The notes: generated from the letters alone by a model not told the origin. Counted from the stretch's first letter, positions 22,901 through 33,753 are shown. The stretch: DNA of 64,000 nt from Thelonectria olida (GCA_020736575.1 JAGPYM010000041.1:1-64000), one strand, 5' to 3'. Program-made: numbers and translations.

Positions 22901-22984
22901 GTTTGATTTGAAATAGCTTTCTAGCCTATTTGATTGATTTGTTTGGGAGTTTGTTTACTTGCATTTGATCTATGGGCAGCGCTG
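19909..22984 (-). mobile_element. Decayed hAT transposon
   Basis: Both ends read CAGCGCTGCCC from outside in (19909 and, reverse-complemented, 22984), followed by ATCAAAT-rich subterminal DNA. This gives a 3.08-kb element. No 8-bp flanking duplication is visible, so the ends have mutated or rearranged. The transposase inside is in at least five frame pieces. It is much older than the hAT at 11091-13758. Confidence 0.72.
20040..22613 (-). pseudogene. hAT transposase pseudogene
   Basis: In order on the minus strand are a BED-like finger (CRQCDAKGQPEFF ... HLRKYGDKC) near 22280 and LGFDLWTSPNRYAMMAVTAHF near 21800. ISDNVSSNDNCLQN lies near 21610, and RMRCYGHILNLVARAFLYGE begins the next piece at 21559. 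MDNDTRWNSTYLMISRAL (RW motif) lies near 21220. EDPIEWWMTHRGPFPMLS at 20270 and DCERSFSLAKLTLTSQRLS near 20210 form the dimerisation region. Frameshifts or stops occur near 22160, 21570, 20860-20560 and 20250. The same block order as the intact hAT shows they are related, but sequence identity is low. Confidence 0.85.
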
Positions 22985-24138
22985 ATTGAACAAGATTGAT
23001 TACGCCTAACCGCAGACCCTAGATATGTAGGGGTAGCGTTACATCCGTGTCTCTTGAAAATACGAGTCACTCAGCTCCGAAGCCGGGTCAGTTGGCTCGC
23101 GGTCCCATGGTTGGGGGAACTGTTACGACTTGACCACCTGGACCGGGCGCCCAAACACCGCAACGCGGAGTGACTCGAGCGGCGGCGACCACAGCGCTCC
23201 CACCGCGAAGGACCACAGTCGCAGAATAGGGAATGCCAGCGCTCCTCAGCGATCCCAAAAGGAAAACCACTGTATATAGACCCCATCAATTTCCATGGAT
23301 GGTTGGAGCAGGGGAGTAGAACGGAAGTTGCCGTTCATTGACAGGGCATAGAAACATGCCGCATTCGTGCATTCGTTCTAGCGAATCAGGGCGGTAGAGT
23401 AGGCCCGCCCTGCCGCCCTGAAATGATTGCCGGCAGGAAATCCCCACCCTGGACCGCTGCTACACAAGCACGGATCCGAGGATCCGTGGGAGTATTCTCA
23501 CGGAACTTTCCATCACACTATCGTTCTGCCGCACAGACACAGGTCATCGGCACTTGACTTCATTGCACCTGCGCCATGTCCATTTCATTCTAGTTTGCTC
23601 ATATCGCGCTCGGCTCAAAACGCTAGCACAGCTTAGAAGGCGAGCCGTCACGCGGGCACGTGTGGGGGAGTGTTTTCTGAACACCTGCCACTGTCCGATG
23701 TCAATGTCGCCGCCGTGGCTACGGGCGATATCTGTCTACGATTTAAGAGCCCAGGAAATCTTTGAAGCTTGTGTATATGCCACACACGCGTTCCCTCTCT
23801 CAGCGCGGCGCAACACTCCTGCCTCTCCCTCCCCGGGAAATGCCGCTTGCGTGCCACACAATACGATGCAGAAAGAGACACCGACAACGGTGGCACCAGC
23901 AGGGGTCGTCTATCTTGTTCTGGCTTGACCCAGTCGGTCAGCATCATGGCTCTGCTTGGCGATCACGAACGAATTCACCGACACAGGTTAACAACCAACC
24001 AGTACACGCTCAATTCCACTCTCGGACGGCCCGTCCCTCGCGTTAACCCCTCAAAACCAATATTCAAGAAACGACTCATACATCAGCCGATTATGAAATC
24101 ACAACCCAAATCTTACCACTGAAAGCGATTATATACGC
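22985..24138. other. No recognisable gene
   Basis: There is no domain-bearing frame. The first 120 bases and a GC-rich patch near 23100-23280 carry no identifiable element ends. Confidence 0.4.
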
Positions 24139-24151
24139 ACACATGATTAGT

Positions 24152-24769
24152 GTGGGCGCACTCATGCGGCGTTAGAGAAGCCGCTTGGCTGGACGAGGCA
24201 CAGATGGTCGGAGCACAGGCGATCACGGGAGCTTTCCGGACCGTGGCAACAGCGGCGGTGGAGGCCGAAGCTAGTATCCAACCGGCATGGGAACGGCATG
24301 TGCAAGCAACAACAAGGTTTTGGATCAACCTCCGGGAAGGCATGCTACGATGCTCACAGATAAAGATGGGAAACCTCTCGTTCTTGAGAGGAAAGGCAGC
24401 ATCTAATGGGGACAAATGGGCGCCAAATATGCAGACAGTACAGGCGACAATCAAATTCACAATGCAATGGGGAGGCTTGACATGGACAAGAAGTCTCAGG
24501 CACACTAACTATTCAGATCAAATCCTACTAATATCGTACAATCTCATTTTGACAGACCGTGCTTTAGCTGCTGAGGTTAGGATGCTGAACACTTGGAGAA
24601 ATTGGTCTTCAAGGAGGCCTGTTATGGCATGTACACTAGATTGGACCAGTCAGTAAAAGTAAAATTGTGGGGCTTTGGGTGATTATGGAAGAATTGTATG
24701 AAACGTAAGCAGCTTAGCGCAAAGGCTCTATGGGTTGTGTCCTGGGCGACATAAAATTCACTTCACTTC
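24152..24769 (+). mobile_element. Internally deleted LINE copy with 13-bp target duplication
   Basis: The copy encodes WAHSCGVREAAWLDEAQ...RFWINL (the thumb region after RT). It then jumps directly to REGMLRCSQIKMGNLSFL and WAPNMQTVQATIKF at the C-terminus, so RNase H is deleted. The 3' UTR module (GCTTTAGCTGCTGAG...GATGCTGAACACTTGG) follows at 24560. The tail is CTGGGCGACATAAAATTCACTTC. Perfect 13-bp duplications ACACATGATTAGT flank it at 24139-24151 and 24770-24782. It inserted as a 5'-truncated, already deleted RNA, or was deleted later. Confidence 0.88.
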
Positions 24770-24782
24770 ACACATGATTAGT

Positions 24783-25333
24783 TAGTCTGGAGTGTGCTTG
24801 ACGTGACGAGCGAGTACCCGCCCGACACCAAATCACCCAGAGCTTCTAGTCCCTCCAGGCTTATCAGTACCGGAGATACCAACACCCAGCCACATGTCAA
24901 CGGCCATCATTGCATAAACTATCATCCTGAACCAAAGATCGTCGCCGTTGTTAGACCACGAGGTCTACCGATACTACCGCCCGCCTAGCGCATGTCCAGT
25001 GCTACCTAGGTTTTGCCAGCAACCATGGCGCTTCGGTTTGGTCGGGTTTGGTCTCTGGAATTGATTGCCTACCAGCATGTTTGAATCCATTATCTCCGCC
25101 TCGCCGCTGTCCTCACCCATTTCCCATCTGCAATAATACCAATCCAGATTCCAAAGAAAAAAAGCAAAAAGGCACGCCTGACTTTGAACAGCGTCTCTCC
25201 AAAGATCATGCACATATTGTTCCCTCCCCTTTTTGCTCTACCATCTAGTAATCTCATCCGTCACATTCCCTCTTCCACCAAGTTCAACCATCACTAATCC
25301 ACCGTTCAATTATCTTGACAACGCACTGCAACG
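24783..25333. other. Upstream region of the hypothetical gene
   Basis: Pyrimidine-rich DNA at about 25220-25330 precedes the ATG at 25334 and looks like a fungal promoter/5' leader. No other feature is seen. Confidence 0.35.
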
Positions 25334-25840
25334 ATGCCCGCTAACACCACGTCCTCTCGCACACAGGCCCGCACATCGATGCACTTCAACACCTACAGTG
25401 TCGCCGCTCCCTGGTTTGCTCTCGCAGTCAGGGCGAACGGCTCCGCCACCAATGAAATCCGCGACATCGCCTCCCGCCTCGACCGCATGGAGAACAAGGC
25501 CCTCTCCTCCCAGCGCGTCGTCCTCAGTGAGGAGAAGGCAGACAACATGCAGAAGCTCGCCCTCGGCGCCAAGCTCGACCGTGCTCTCGACCGCCGCATG
25601 AGCAGGCAGGACGCCGTCGTGCGCCCGCGGGACAAGCACACTGCCAACGAGAAGCCCGACGAGAAGGCGCAATGGAGCGGCAGCCTCTCTGACGGAGCGG
25701 TACCGGAGCCGCAACCAGAGTCGGCACACACAGCAACACCAGAACGAGGGCCTGTGACTGAGCCTCAGTATTATGGGGGCAAGGCTGCTGCTTTGCTTGG
25801 ATGCGGCGGGGATGAGAGATGCACAACGAGCCATGAGTGA
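25334..25840 (+). CDS. Hypothetical protein
   Basis: This 168-residue frame shows strong C-ending codon preference between about 25400 and 25620 (CTC, GCC, CGC, GAC, AAG), the mark of a real fungal gene. The middle (residues about 38-95) is a charged helical segment containing NEIRDIASRLDRMENKALS and EEKADNMQKLALGAKLDR, likely to form a coiled coil. The C-terminal 60 residues are low in complexity and rich in Pro, Glu and Thr. No domain family was recognised and no signal peptide is clear. The weaker coding look after 25700 may mean an intron or a truncated end. It is an isolated gene between LINE debris and a copia fragment. Confidence 0.5.
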   Translation: MPANTTSSRTQARTSMHFNTYSVAAPWFALAVRANGSATNEIRDIASRLDRMENKALSSQRVVLSEEKADNMQKLALGAKLDRALDRRMSRQDAVVRPRDKHTANEKPDEKAQWSGSLSDGAVPEPQPESAHTATPERGPVTEPQYYGGKAAALLGCGGDERCTTSHE

Positions 25841-26549
25841 AGAACGCTCGTCAAATGTTCGATCAAAGTCTCCTGTCCGCTTTAGGCTTGATGGCAATTC
25901 TACTGGCGGGGCGGGTAGGTGTTTTGGTGACAAAGCAGGGACCCTAAGATGAAACAGGGACACTGCCAGGTCCACCGATGGAGTCCGATTCAGGACCTCT
26001 ATTCCTGGGTTTCAACCCCGTTCAGCCGGGTTTGTTGCCGCCTCACCCATCGAATCCATGGATCAGCTGCGGATGGAGTAGAATGTTATCACTAGGTGGT
26101 ACGAAACCACGAGACCATGTGGTACATCTATTCTTACCCGGAGTACGAGTAGCTCATTAGTCCCCTTTCTTGCTTTCCTTGCGCTACATCTTGTAGACCT
26201 ATACTGTAATTATGTTTGATCTCCTTCCTTAATAAAGCCTACACTAGATCTGGATGCGAAACCCTTACACCACTCAACCCTGTTTCCTCGCCCTTTTCTT
26301 GCAGCCTTATCAGCCACACAGGCTTGCACCGCAGCGTTCACCTTCATCCATGCACATCGCGAACAGTCACGTTCGCTTCTGCACCCCCTTCCCCCCGCCG
26401 CGTCCGTTTTGTCTTCCGATTTGGACTGTTATGGTTGATAGGCCCAAGAGGCACCATACAGGAGAGAAGTCATACTAATGCAAGTTCCGCACCCGTTGGT
26501 TTCGTGATTCGGCCACCGTACTTTCCCTCTCATCGCAATTCCCCTTTGG
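25841..26549. other. No recognisable gene; flank of copia fragment
   Basis: This stretch should hold the 5' LTR and gag if the neighbouring copia element were complete, but neither is present. A GTAC/CGTAC-rich patch near 26100 and an AATAAAG near 26230 are the only notable marks. Confidence 0.35.
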
Positions 26550-26580
26550 GCGTGACATCACTGCCATTGTTACCGTTGTA

Positions 26581-28578
26581 TGCCCGCTCGGATATCAAGG
26601 CTCCAATAACTACATTGTTGTAGACAACAACAATCGAGTCTTCATCGCCAACAATGTCATCTTCGACGAATCCAGCTCTCACGAGGCAACAGGAACACCT
26701 ACTGGATCAAAGAGAACGAGAAGCGAGGGGCCTACCTTGTATCCAGAGTCAGAATCTCCACCCAAGAAAGCAGCTCCGCCACGACACGATGCCACCCCAC
26801 AGGTTGAGGAGATCATGTCGGAGGATGAAGCAGACACTATTCACGTACGAACATCCGAGGCTCGTCATGACTCGACCGGAGCGATAGACCGGGACGAAGA
26901 GCTCCGAGTCTCGCAGAGATCGACCAAGGCAAAGCTTCCTTCAAGGTACCTGCTTTTAGGAACCAATACTCTCAGAAACCTCGTGTGCGCCCACGTCAAT
27001 CTTGCGGCTTCTTTGGAAGACGAGGCGGAGCCTCGAACGATAAAGGAAGCCCAAGAGTCCCTTCAGTGGGAGAACTGGTTCAAGGGCATGACAGCCGAGA
27101 TGGACTCCATTAAGGAGAACGGAGTCTACACCTTGGCAAAGCTGCCACCGGACCGGAAGGCACTGAGGGGGAAGTGGGTATTCAAACTCAAGAGGGGAGC
27201 TAATGGAGAAATCCTGCGGTTCAAAGCACGTTACGTGGTCCGAGGCTTCGAGCAACAAGAAGGAATCGACTACAACGAGACGTTTGCCTCAGTCGTCAAG
27301 CCTATGACCTACAAGGCAATATTTGCTATAGCCGCAGCGCTTGACCTCGAGCTCGAACAAATGGACGTCAAAACTGCCTTTCTCTACGGGAATATCGACG
27401 AAGAGATCTACGTTGGGCAGCCAGAGTGCTTCGATGACGGGACGGGAAGAGTCTGGAAACTGCGAAAAGCCTTATATGGGTTGAAGAAATCACCTAGAAT
27501 ATGGTACCAGACTCTCTCGTTATTCCTCCAAGAACAGGGATTCCAGCCCCTCGTTTCCGACATGAGTGTCTTCGTCAAAGGCCAAACCTATATTGCCGTT
27601 TACGTGGACGACCTACTCATCGCAGGACCATCAAAAGGGGACATTGAGATGATCAAACAAAGCCTCAACCAGCGGTTCAGCATGACAGACCTGGGGCCCT
27701 GCCATTTCTACCTAGGAATGTCAATTACTCGGAACCGCAGACAGCGAAGACTGAGCCTCTCGCAAAAGGGGTACATTGAGAAAGTCCTGAAGGAATTCGG
27801 ACTATGGGACTCCAAACCGACTGCGACCCCAGTGGCAACAGCGAAGCTAGAACCTGCCCTCGACGATAACGAAACTCACTCAGACCGGAAGCACTGGTAC
27901 GCCAAAGCAATCGGATGTCTGATGTACGCGATGCTAGGGACCAGACCAGACATTGCATTCGGCGTCTCACTATGCAGCCGCTATCTCGCAAAAGCTACCA
28001 AGGCCCACGAAGAGGCGGTGAAACGCATCATGAGGTACTTACGAGGAACCTGGGACTTCAAGCTCGAGTTCCGAGGAGACCTTCGCCCGTTGACAGGCTA
28101 CACGGACTCGGATTGGGCTGGAGATACTGAGACTCGAAGGTCCACTGCGGGATACGTCTTCAACGTTGGCAGCGGCGCGATAAGCTGGGCTGCAAAGCGA
28201 CAACAATCAGTGGCGCTGTCTACCTGCGAGGCTGAATACATGGGATAGACACAGGCAACCAAGGAAGCCATCTGGTTGCGAACCTTGTTACAAGAACTCC
28301 TGGGAGGCCTAAGCGCCACAGACCAAATCGCTGCCACAATTATCTACGGGGACAACCAAGGGGCAATAGCAATGGCCAAGAACCCCCAATACCACTCCCG
28401 CACAAAGCACATTGCGATTCAAGAGCACTTTGTGCGAGAAAAGACGGCCAGCGGCGAGGTTGAGATGAAATATATCCCGACCGACAAACAAGTGGCTGAT
28501 GGACTCACAAAAGCACTTCCCAAGGATCGCTTTCAGTTATTCCGGAAGGCTCTGGGAGTTGTCGGACCGGACGAGTGA
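26581..28578 (+). pseudogene. Copia pol fragment (RT and RNase H), one in-frame stop
   Basis: The frame opens with the integrase tail GYQGSNNYIVVDNN and VIFDES. It continues with a linker, then the copia RT: WFKGMTAEMDSIKENGVY, GKWVFKLKRGANGEI, DVKTAFLYGNIDEEIYVGQP, and IAVYVDDLLIAG with the catalytic DD near 27605. GTRPDIAFGVSLCSRYL and GYTDSDWAGDTETRRSTAGY mark RNase H. AEYMG is followed by TAG at 28246-28248, after which TQATKEAIWLRTLL and HIAIQEHFVREK continue in the same frame to the natural stop at 28576-28578. The stop fits CAG changed to TAG. All other catalytic residues are present. Confidence 0.9.
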
Positions 28579-28807
28579 AGCTATTCGGGCTAAAAAGGGG
28601 ATCCACGCTACGAAGCTGTGCGATTTCTGGAACACACTCAACACATGTTACCCGTAGCTCACTACGCGAGGATCCAGTGGGAGTCTACTGCCCGATCATC
28701 ACATACAATGGGAGCCCGTCCAACTCACTCCAACTACCGCTAGAAGGTCAATAAGTGACCCGGCCGCACCGGTTGCAATTCCCGACCGGATTAGAAATCT
28801 CAACAAT

Positions 28808-29212
28808 CCGGCAAAAGAGGAACTCAAAGGCTCGGGGGCTGTACTCAGTGGACCGAGACCGGGAAGTAAGAAGGCTGCTTGGGTTGCAAGTTCCGGACTG
28901 GACCATGGAACCTTGGTACTGCGAGCAGCCGCAGTTATAGCCAGCGAGCACCAAGGACCAGAGGCTGCTAACACGGCCGAGAGCGCTGCTAACACGGCGT
29001 GATGGATCCGGCAAAAGACGACTTAAAGCTGCATGGGTTGCAAGTCCCGGACTGGACCATGGAACCTTGGTACTGCGAAGCAGCCGCAGTCACTGCCAAC
29101 GAGCACCAAGGACCCGAGGCTGCTAACACGGCGTAATGGATCCGGCGAAAGACGAACTCGAAGGCTCGGGGGCTGTATCGAGTGGACCGAAGCCGGGAAG
29201 TATGAGAAGCAC
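28808..29212 (+). repeat. Tandem duplications in the copia 3' region
   Basis: A block of about 95 bp beginning GGGTTGCAAGTTCCGGACTG occurs at about 28880-28976 and again at 29033-29133. A second block (GGCTCGGGGGCTGTA...GTGGACCGA) occurs at 28830-28865 and 29160-29195. The array lies between the pol stop and the LTR and has no coding potential that I trust. Confidence 0.75.
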
Positions 29213-29425
29213 ATACAGCGCTCATTGAGGACGACACAGAGGTGGGCTGCAGTGGGAGCCTTGTCATATCTAAGACAATATTCCCCACGCGCCCAGGACT
29301 GCGTCGAGCCTTGACGGGTCCAGCAGTACTCTTTCCTCTTTCACCCACGAAGGTGTTTTAAGGTTTTAATGAGATTGCTGAGATCCTAGATAGTCTAAGT
29401 ACCCACCGTCTTGCTCGAGTGGGAG

Positions 29426-29578
29426 TGTTGGAGATCACAAGTGTGAGGCGACCAAGTCGGTGGCAAGGTGTGGAAGAAGGTGGAACATTCCACAAGAGAT
29501 CGTGCCTGTATATAGACAGTGGTTCCCCTACTGCACATCTAGGATGAATTAAGCAACTTGAATCTTCTCATTTCAACA
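29426..29578 (+). mobile_element. Copia 3' LTR, 153 bp
   Basis: It begins TGTTGGAGATCAC and ends CTTCTCATTTCAACA, and is preceded by a polypurine tract. A TATATAGACAG stretch near 29511 could serve as a TATA box. It is the reference for the solo LTR at 16222-16375. The right flank is CAAAC, the end of the MFS gene. Confidence 0.88.
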
Positions 29579-30289
29579 CAAACACTTCAGACAACTCTTC
29601 CAGCGTGCGGTCCTTGGTTTCGGGGAAGTAGAAGTAGATAACAACAGCTTCAATGAGGTCCCAGAATACAAAGACCAAGTAAAAGTAATGCTTGATGTGC
29701 TCAAACTCAGGGCCGCTGCTGTATTGGATGACGACAGAGGCGGCTGAACTAGCGAAGTTACCGATGGCGGTTCCCTTGGCTCGAGTTTCAGTCGTCAAGG
29801 TCTCTGCGATATCTGAGGGCTGTTAGCAAAGCGATTGTTAATTAGAGACTATTTTACTTACACATCGATTGCAGCGGAGTCCATCCGAAGGAAAAGACTA
29901 TGCCAAAGATGAAGATCATCGCTACGGTGCCATTGGCGGCCGCGCTATTGTCGGGCTGGTCAATGGAGAGCTTGCTCGTTCCAGTAATGATGGCAAAGCA
30001 GCAAGAACAGAAAAGGATGGAATAGATGAGCAGAGGTCGGCGACCAACCACATCCGTCAATCGAGCTCCGAGAATAGCGCCGAAAAAGCACAGCACAGGG
30101 TTGATACCGTTCAATGCCAAGACCGTCTTCTCGTTGGTGATGCCAGCGTTTTCCAACATGGCCGGAAGATAATAAGAGCTTAAGCTGTTGCCACTGACCT
30201 GGCCAAAGACACCCATGCCAATGACACAAATAAGTCGACGGCGTGCGCTGTGAGTGTTCCAGAGTTCGTGGTAGTCCCACAAACGGTAG
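29579..30289 (-). pseudogene. MFS sugar transporter fragment
   Basis: The minus strand encodes the C-terminal half of a fungal sugar-porter-type major facilitator (proton/sugar symport at the plasma membrane). The order is WDYHELWNTHSARRRL (central loop), GVFGQVSGNSLSSYYLP, a GINPVLCFFGAILGARLTD helix with the GRR loop (VVGRRPLLIYS), GWTPLQSMCPSDI across an intron, [11 protein letters not shown], and the sugar-porter signature [18 protein letters not shown] at the end. A 5' splice GTGTAAGT and a 3' CTAACAG bound a short intron at about 29815-29860. The N-terminal half is absent, replaced by a LINE at about 30290. The last codons run into the copia LTR. It has no stops in the retained part. 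Confidence 0.85.
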
Positions 30290-30775
30290 AACATTTTCTA
30301 TTTCGGTACACAAAGTGGGATGCACAGCAGGAAGGCATACGACGGGTCGGACAAACAAAGATGGGAAACCTCTCGTTCTTTTTAGGAGGAAAGGCGGCGG
30401 GCACCTAACCTACAGGCAGTGCGGGCGGCGATTAAGTTCGCCATCGACACGAGGAGACTTGATGCAAACTAGACTGGATAACATACTAACTAACTAAATT
30501 AGCGGCCAAATCTGGCGATACTAACACCAAAACAACCTCAAGTTAGCAGACCAAGCTTCAGCTGCTGAGAATAGGATGCTGAACACTTGGAGAAATTGGC
30601 CTTCAAGCAGGCCTGTCACACAAGAGTCAAGAGAGGCGAGACCGATCAGCGGACGAGGAAGAATGTGGGGCTTCTGGGAGACGCGAACGACAAACTTAGA
30701 ACTGTAAATAGCCTAGCGCACCTGGCCCCATGAGGTTAGTCCTCCCGGGCGGAATAAATTTCATTCATTCATTTG
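30290..30775 (+). mobile_element. 5'-truncated LINE copy
   Basis: It starts within the C-terminal HFLFRC-like region (ACATTTTCTATTTCGG), continues through KMGNLSFFLGG and a frameshifted FAIDTRRLDAN end, then the 3' UTR module at 30550-30620. It ends GGGCGGAATAAATTTCATTCATTCATT. No target duplication could be matched. It borders the MFS fragment on the left and the MULE duplication on the right. Confidence 0.8.
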
Positions 30776-30785
30776 TAATCATGCG

Positions 30786-30795
30786 GAGGATGCGG
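30786..30795. repeat. MULE target-site duplication, left
   Basis: GAGGATGCGG here matches 34447-34456 exactly, a 10-bp duplication within the 8-11 bp range of MULEs. Confidence 0.9.
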
Positions 30796-30951
30796 GGCGA
30801 CTGATACACTGGCGCCTGGGCGCCATTTTAAAATTGGTGCCCGGGCGCGTTTTCTGACTAAGCCCCCAAAATGGCGCCCCGATCAGCGCGTGCAAGACGC
30901 GCTGGCAGTTCGCCCATCAATTCAGCAGCCACGCAGCGAAACTGAACGATC

Positions 30952-33631
30952 ATGGCCCAGGCTTCATTCGTCAATGATGTTCTCCCACCAGAAGGCATAT
31001 ACGAATCGCGAGAGGCTTTATATAAAGCAATCAATTCTTGGGCGAAGCCTCGAGGGTATGCTTTCACGACTGGGAAGTCCTCCAAGATTCCCAACGGTAG
31101 GGTCAAAATCGTGTACGCGTGTGACCGGAACAGACTACCACCGAGCAGTTCAACGGAACGAGTACGCCGCACCTCGAGTCGAAAAACAGGGTGCAAGTTC
31201 TCGGTCCTGGCCAAGCAATCATTAGACGGACAAACATGGATCCTTGGCTATCGACCGGACAAAGAATGCGCTCGGCACAATCACCCGCCGAGTGAGGACC
31301 CATCTGCGCACCCAGTGCATCGCCGACTTGAAGAGCGTGATGCCACAACTCTGTCCGATCTTGCGACATCTGGTACAGCCCCTCGAGATATTAGGACTTA
31401 TCTCCACAACCATTCAGATACCCTTGCGACTCAGCGAGACATTTACAATCGAATCGCAGCGACAAGGAGAGATCTTCGTGAAGGGCAGAGCAGTATCCAG
31501 GCCCTGGTTGACCAATTGCATAATGAGGGGTTCTGGTGTCGAGTCCAACTAGATTCAGACAATAGGCTGACAGCCATCTTCTTTGCCCACCCGGAATCTG
31601 TTGCATACCTACAATGCAACCCAGATGTCTTGCTGTTGGATTGCACTTACAAGACCAACAAGCACCAGATGCCACTTCTTGACATGGTCGGGGTTGATTC
31701 ATGTCAGCGTTCTTTCTGTATTGCATTTGCCTTTCTCTCGGGCGAATCTGAAGAGGACTACTCGTGGGCGTTACAACATCTCAAGTCACTCTATCAGCAC
31801 GAACTTCCGTCTGTTATCTTGACTGACCGATGTCTGGCTGCGATGAACGCTGCTGAAATCTGGTTCTCTTCCTCCAAAACTTTGCTTTGCCTCTGGCATG
31901 TCAACAAGGCAGTTCTTCAGCGCTGCCGGCCTCTCTTTGCACCAAATGACGATCAAGGTTCAAGCGAGGCGGGAGATACATCATGGGACGACTTCTACGC
32001 ACTCTGGCACTCGATTGTGGCTTCACCAAGCGAAAGGACATTCGAAGAGCGATTGGCCCAATTTGAGCTCAAGTATAGTAGTAAGCACCTTGAGTCAGTG
32101 GGATATATCAAGATGTACTGGCTTGAGCCGTATAAAGAGAAGATTGTGAAGGCATGGGTAGATGAGCACTTGCACTTTGGCAACGTGGCCACCTCGAGGC
32201 AGGTGACTTTGGGTTTCTAGCACAAAATGAAGCTAATGCACGTCTCCTAGGGCTGAGGGCATTCATTCACTAATGAAGTCTCACATTAGGATGTCTACTT
32301 TCGACCTTTTCGATGTTTGGCAGGCAATGAGGCACGCTATCACAAACCAACTGAAAGAGCTGAAACATATGCGAGTCTCGCAACAGACGCGAACACCTCT
32401 CGACGTCTCCGGAGTATTGTTCGAGGCAGTAAGGGGCTGGGTTTCGCACTATGCTCTACGCAAAGTGCAAGAGCAACGGCAGTTACTCCAAAGGCCACGC
32501 GCATCTCTTTGCAGTCAAGCTTTCACATCCTCATATGGGTTGCCGTGTTCCCACACCTTAAAGCGACTGGAGGAAGAAAGTGGAAGTCTTTTGCTGGAGC
32601 ATTTTCATCCTCACTGGCACCTGAAACGAGGCGTGGCCCAGCCACGACCCATCCTGGAACCACGACGAACGCCGAGTCAATATAACGAAACACGAGGTAA
32701 ACCGGAGACGGGCACTAAACGCGGACCCTCTGGATTTGAGATAGGCGAAGCTGGTAAAAGAGCTCCCAGTAAATGCAGTAGATGCCATACAGTTGGTCAT
32801 ATCATGACTTCAAGGGACTGTCCATTGCGGTTCAAGGAGATGCCCGTGCAGCCAGCGCAGGTTATGGATCCGATCCCGCAGTTTGCAGCAGCTCCAGGAC
32901 TAGCCCCAACCCTAGTCTCAACCGGTGCAATGGAAACCGTCTCGCTGACACGGCAGGTGCCTCCGCCCGACGCAACGGCGGGATGCCCAACGGAAGCCGG
33001 CCGGCTCTCTGACACTTCTGCAAGCCCGCTGATTGTCCACTCACCTAGTCGTATGGTAGATCCAGTTGTCGATCCTCATTCTCCTGTTATACTGAGATCT
33101 CCGCGTGAAATCCTGCATGGGTCTCCGTTAAGACCTCCCCACGAAGGACCTTGCCTTGACGAGGCGCCTCTTTCACGAGGCCTCCCCTTGCAACTACCGC
33201 CAAGGTATGATTCACCGAAAGCTATATACGAAAGATACATAGCCGCAAGAACTACATGGTACGCAGCGCAGCCCGCTGGCAGCATCAAGACCAATCAACA
33301 ATATCGTCGGGCGATGAGGCTTCCACTCAGGCATGACAAACAGAGCTATGAGTGGTGTTTGGACTACAAACAGATGTCCAAGCGATGTGTCACTGCGACA
33401 GGGTCAAGGGAATGGGCGAAAGAGGAGATGATGGCGTATTTAGACTGGAGTAGGGCTGAGGATGAACGCATCGAAGCCCAGGTCGCCAAGGAGATGGGTG
33501 ATGATCCCCTGGCAAACAAGAGAAGGGGAGTCAAGGACATTTGGAAGAGGGTAGAACGAGACAGCAAAGAGCAGCAAGCCTTGCACGCAAGTTTTGACTC
33601 GGCAGGAAAATGTATCATAGTCAAGATATAG
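30952..33631 (+). CDS. MULE transposase, two exons, probably intact
   Basis: Exon 1 (30952-32198) holds an N-terminal FAR1-like DNA-binding region (residues about 15-115, CDRNRL ... GCKFSVLAK ... HNHPPSED) and the MULE DDE core: LLLDCTYKTNKHQMPLLDM (first Asp), VILTDRCLAAMNA (second Asp) and LLCLWHVNKAV. The frame then meets a stop at 32218, but skipping 32199-32250 rejoins TSR to AEGIHSLMKSHIRMS, the conserved block that follows in this family. The skipped 52 bp begin GCAGGT, end CTCCTAG and contain GCTAAT as branch point, so a GC-AG intron is likely. Exon 2 has the SWIM-like YGLPCSHTL, a zinc knuckle CSRCHTVGHIMTSRDC and a long C-terminal tail. The product would be about 875 residues. If the gap is not an intron, the gene is broken here. 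Confidence 0.82.
32199..32250 (+). other. Probable GC-AG intron in the MULE transposase
   Basis: The donor GAG|GCAGGT fits the strong consensus that GC donors need, GCTAAT lies 17 bases before the acceptor CTCCTAG, and the splice restores the frame (AG|G = Arg). The alternative GT donor at 32203 would leave a TGA directly after the join. Confidence 0.6.
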
Positions 33632-33744
33632 CAAATTTAGAATTGATGTTATACTAAATCTACCGCAGAATGACTGAACAAACAAACATAGTCGGTCGCG
33701 GACACATTTGGGGGGCGCCATTTTGGGGGCTTAGTCAGAAAACG

Positions 33745-33753
33745 CGCCCGGGC
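33745..33753. repeat. MITE target-site duplication, left
   Basis: CGCCCGGGC here matches 34420-34428 exactly, a 9-bp duplication. Confidence 0.88.

Larger units (their letters stand above)
26550..29578 (+). mobile_element. 5'-truncated Ty1/copia retrotransposon
   Basis: The element keeps the C-terminal end of integrase, reverse transcriptase, RNase H, a repetitive 3' region, a polypurine tract (GAGTGGGAG) and the 3' LTR (29426-29578). The 5' LTR, gag, protease and most of integrase are missing. The 5' break is near 26550 and was placed where the protein homology begins. It ends inside the 3' end of a MFS transporter gene: the LTR replaces the last codons of that gene. It is not autonomous. 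Confidence 0.85.

Noticed and set aside
19909..22984. 8-bp target duplication for the older hAT
   Set aside because: The flanks CTTGTTGC and ATTGAACA do not match, so no duplication is claimed.
23071..23289. LTR-like TATATAC/CAGTGG word on the minus strand
   Set aside because: Similarity to the copia LTR is limited to about 12 bases, and no ends or duplication exist.
25310..25975. 221-residue minus-strand frame opposite the hypothetical gene
   Set aside because: The plus strand has C-ending codon preference, a good leader and a sensible helical product; the minus frame is its shadow.
25976..26240. Candidate 5' LTR of the copia element
   Set aside because: It shares no sequence with the 3' LTR at 29426-29578, and no TG...CA pair with duplication could be set.
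32203..32250. GT-AG intron in the MULE gene
   Set aside because: Using the GT at 32203 places a TGA immediately after the junction, whereas the GC donor at 32199 restores the conserved block.
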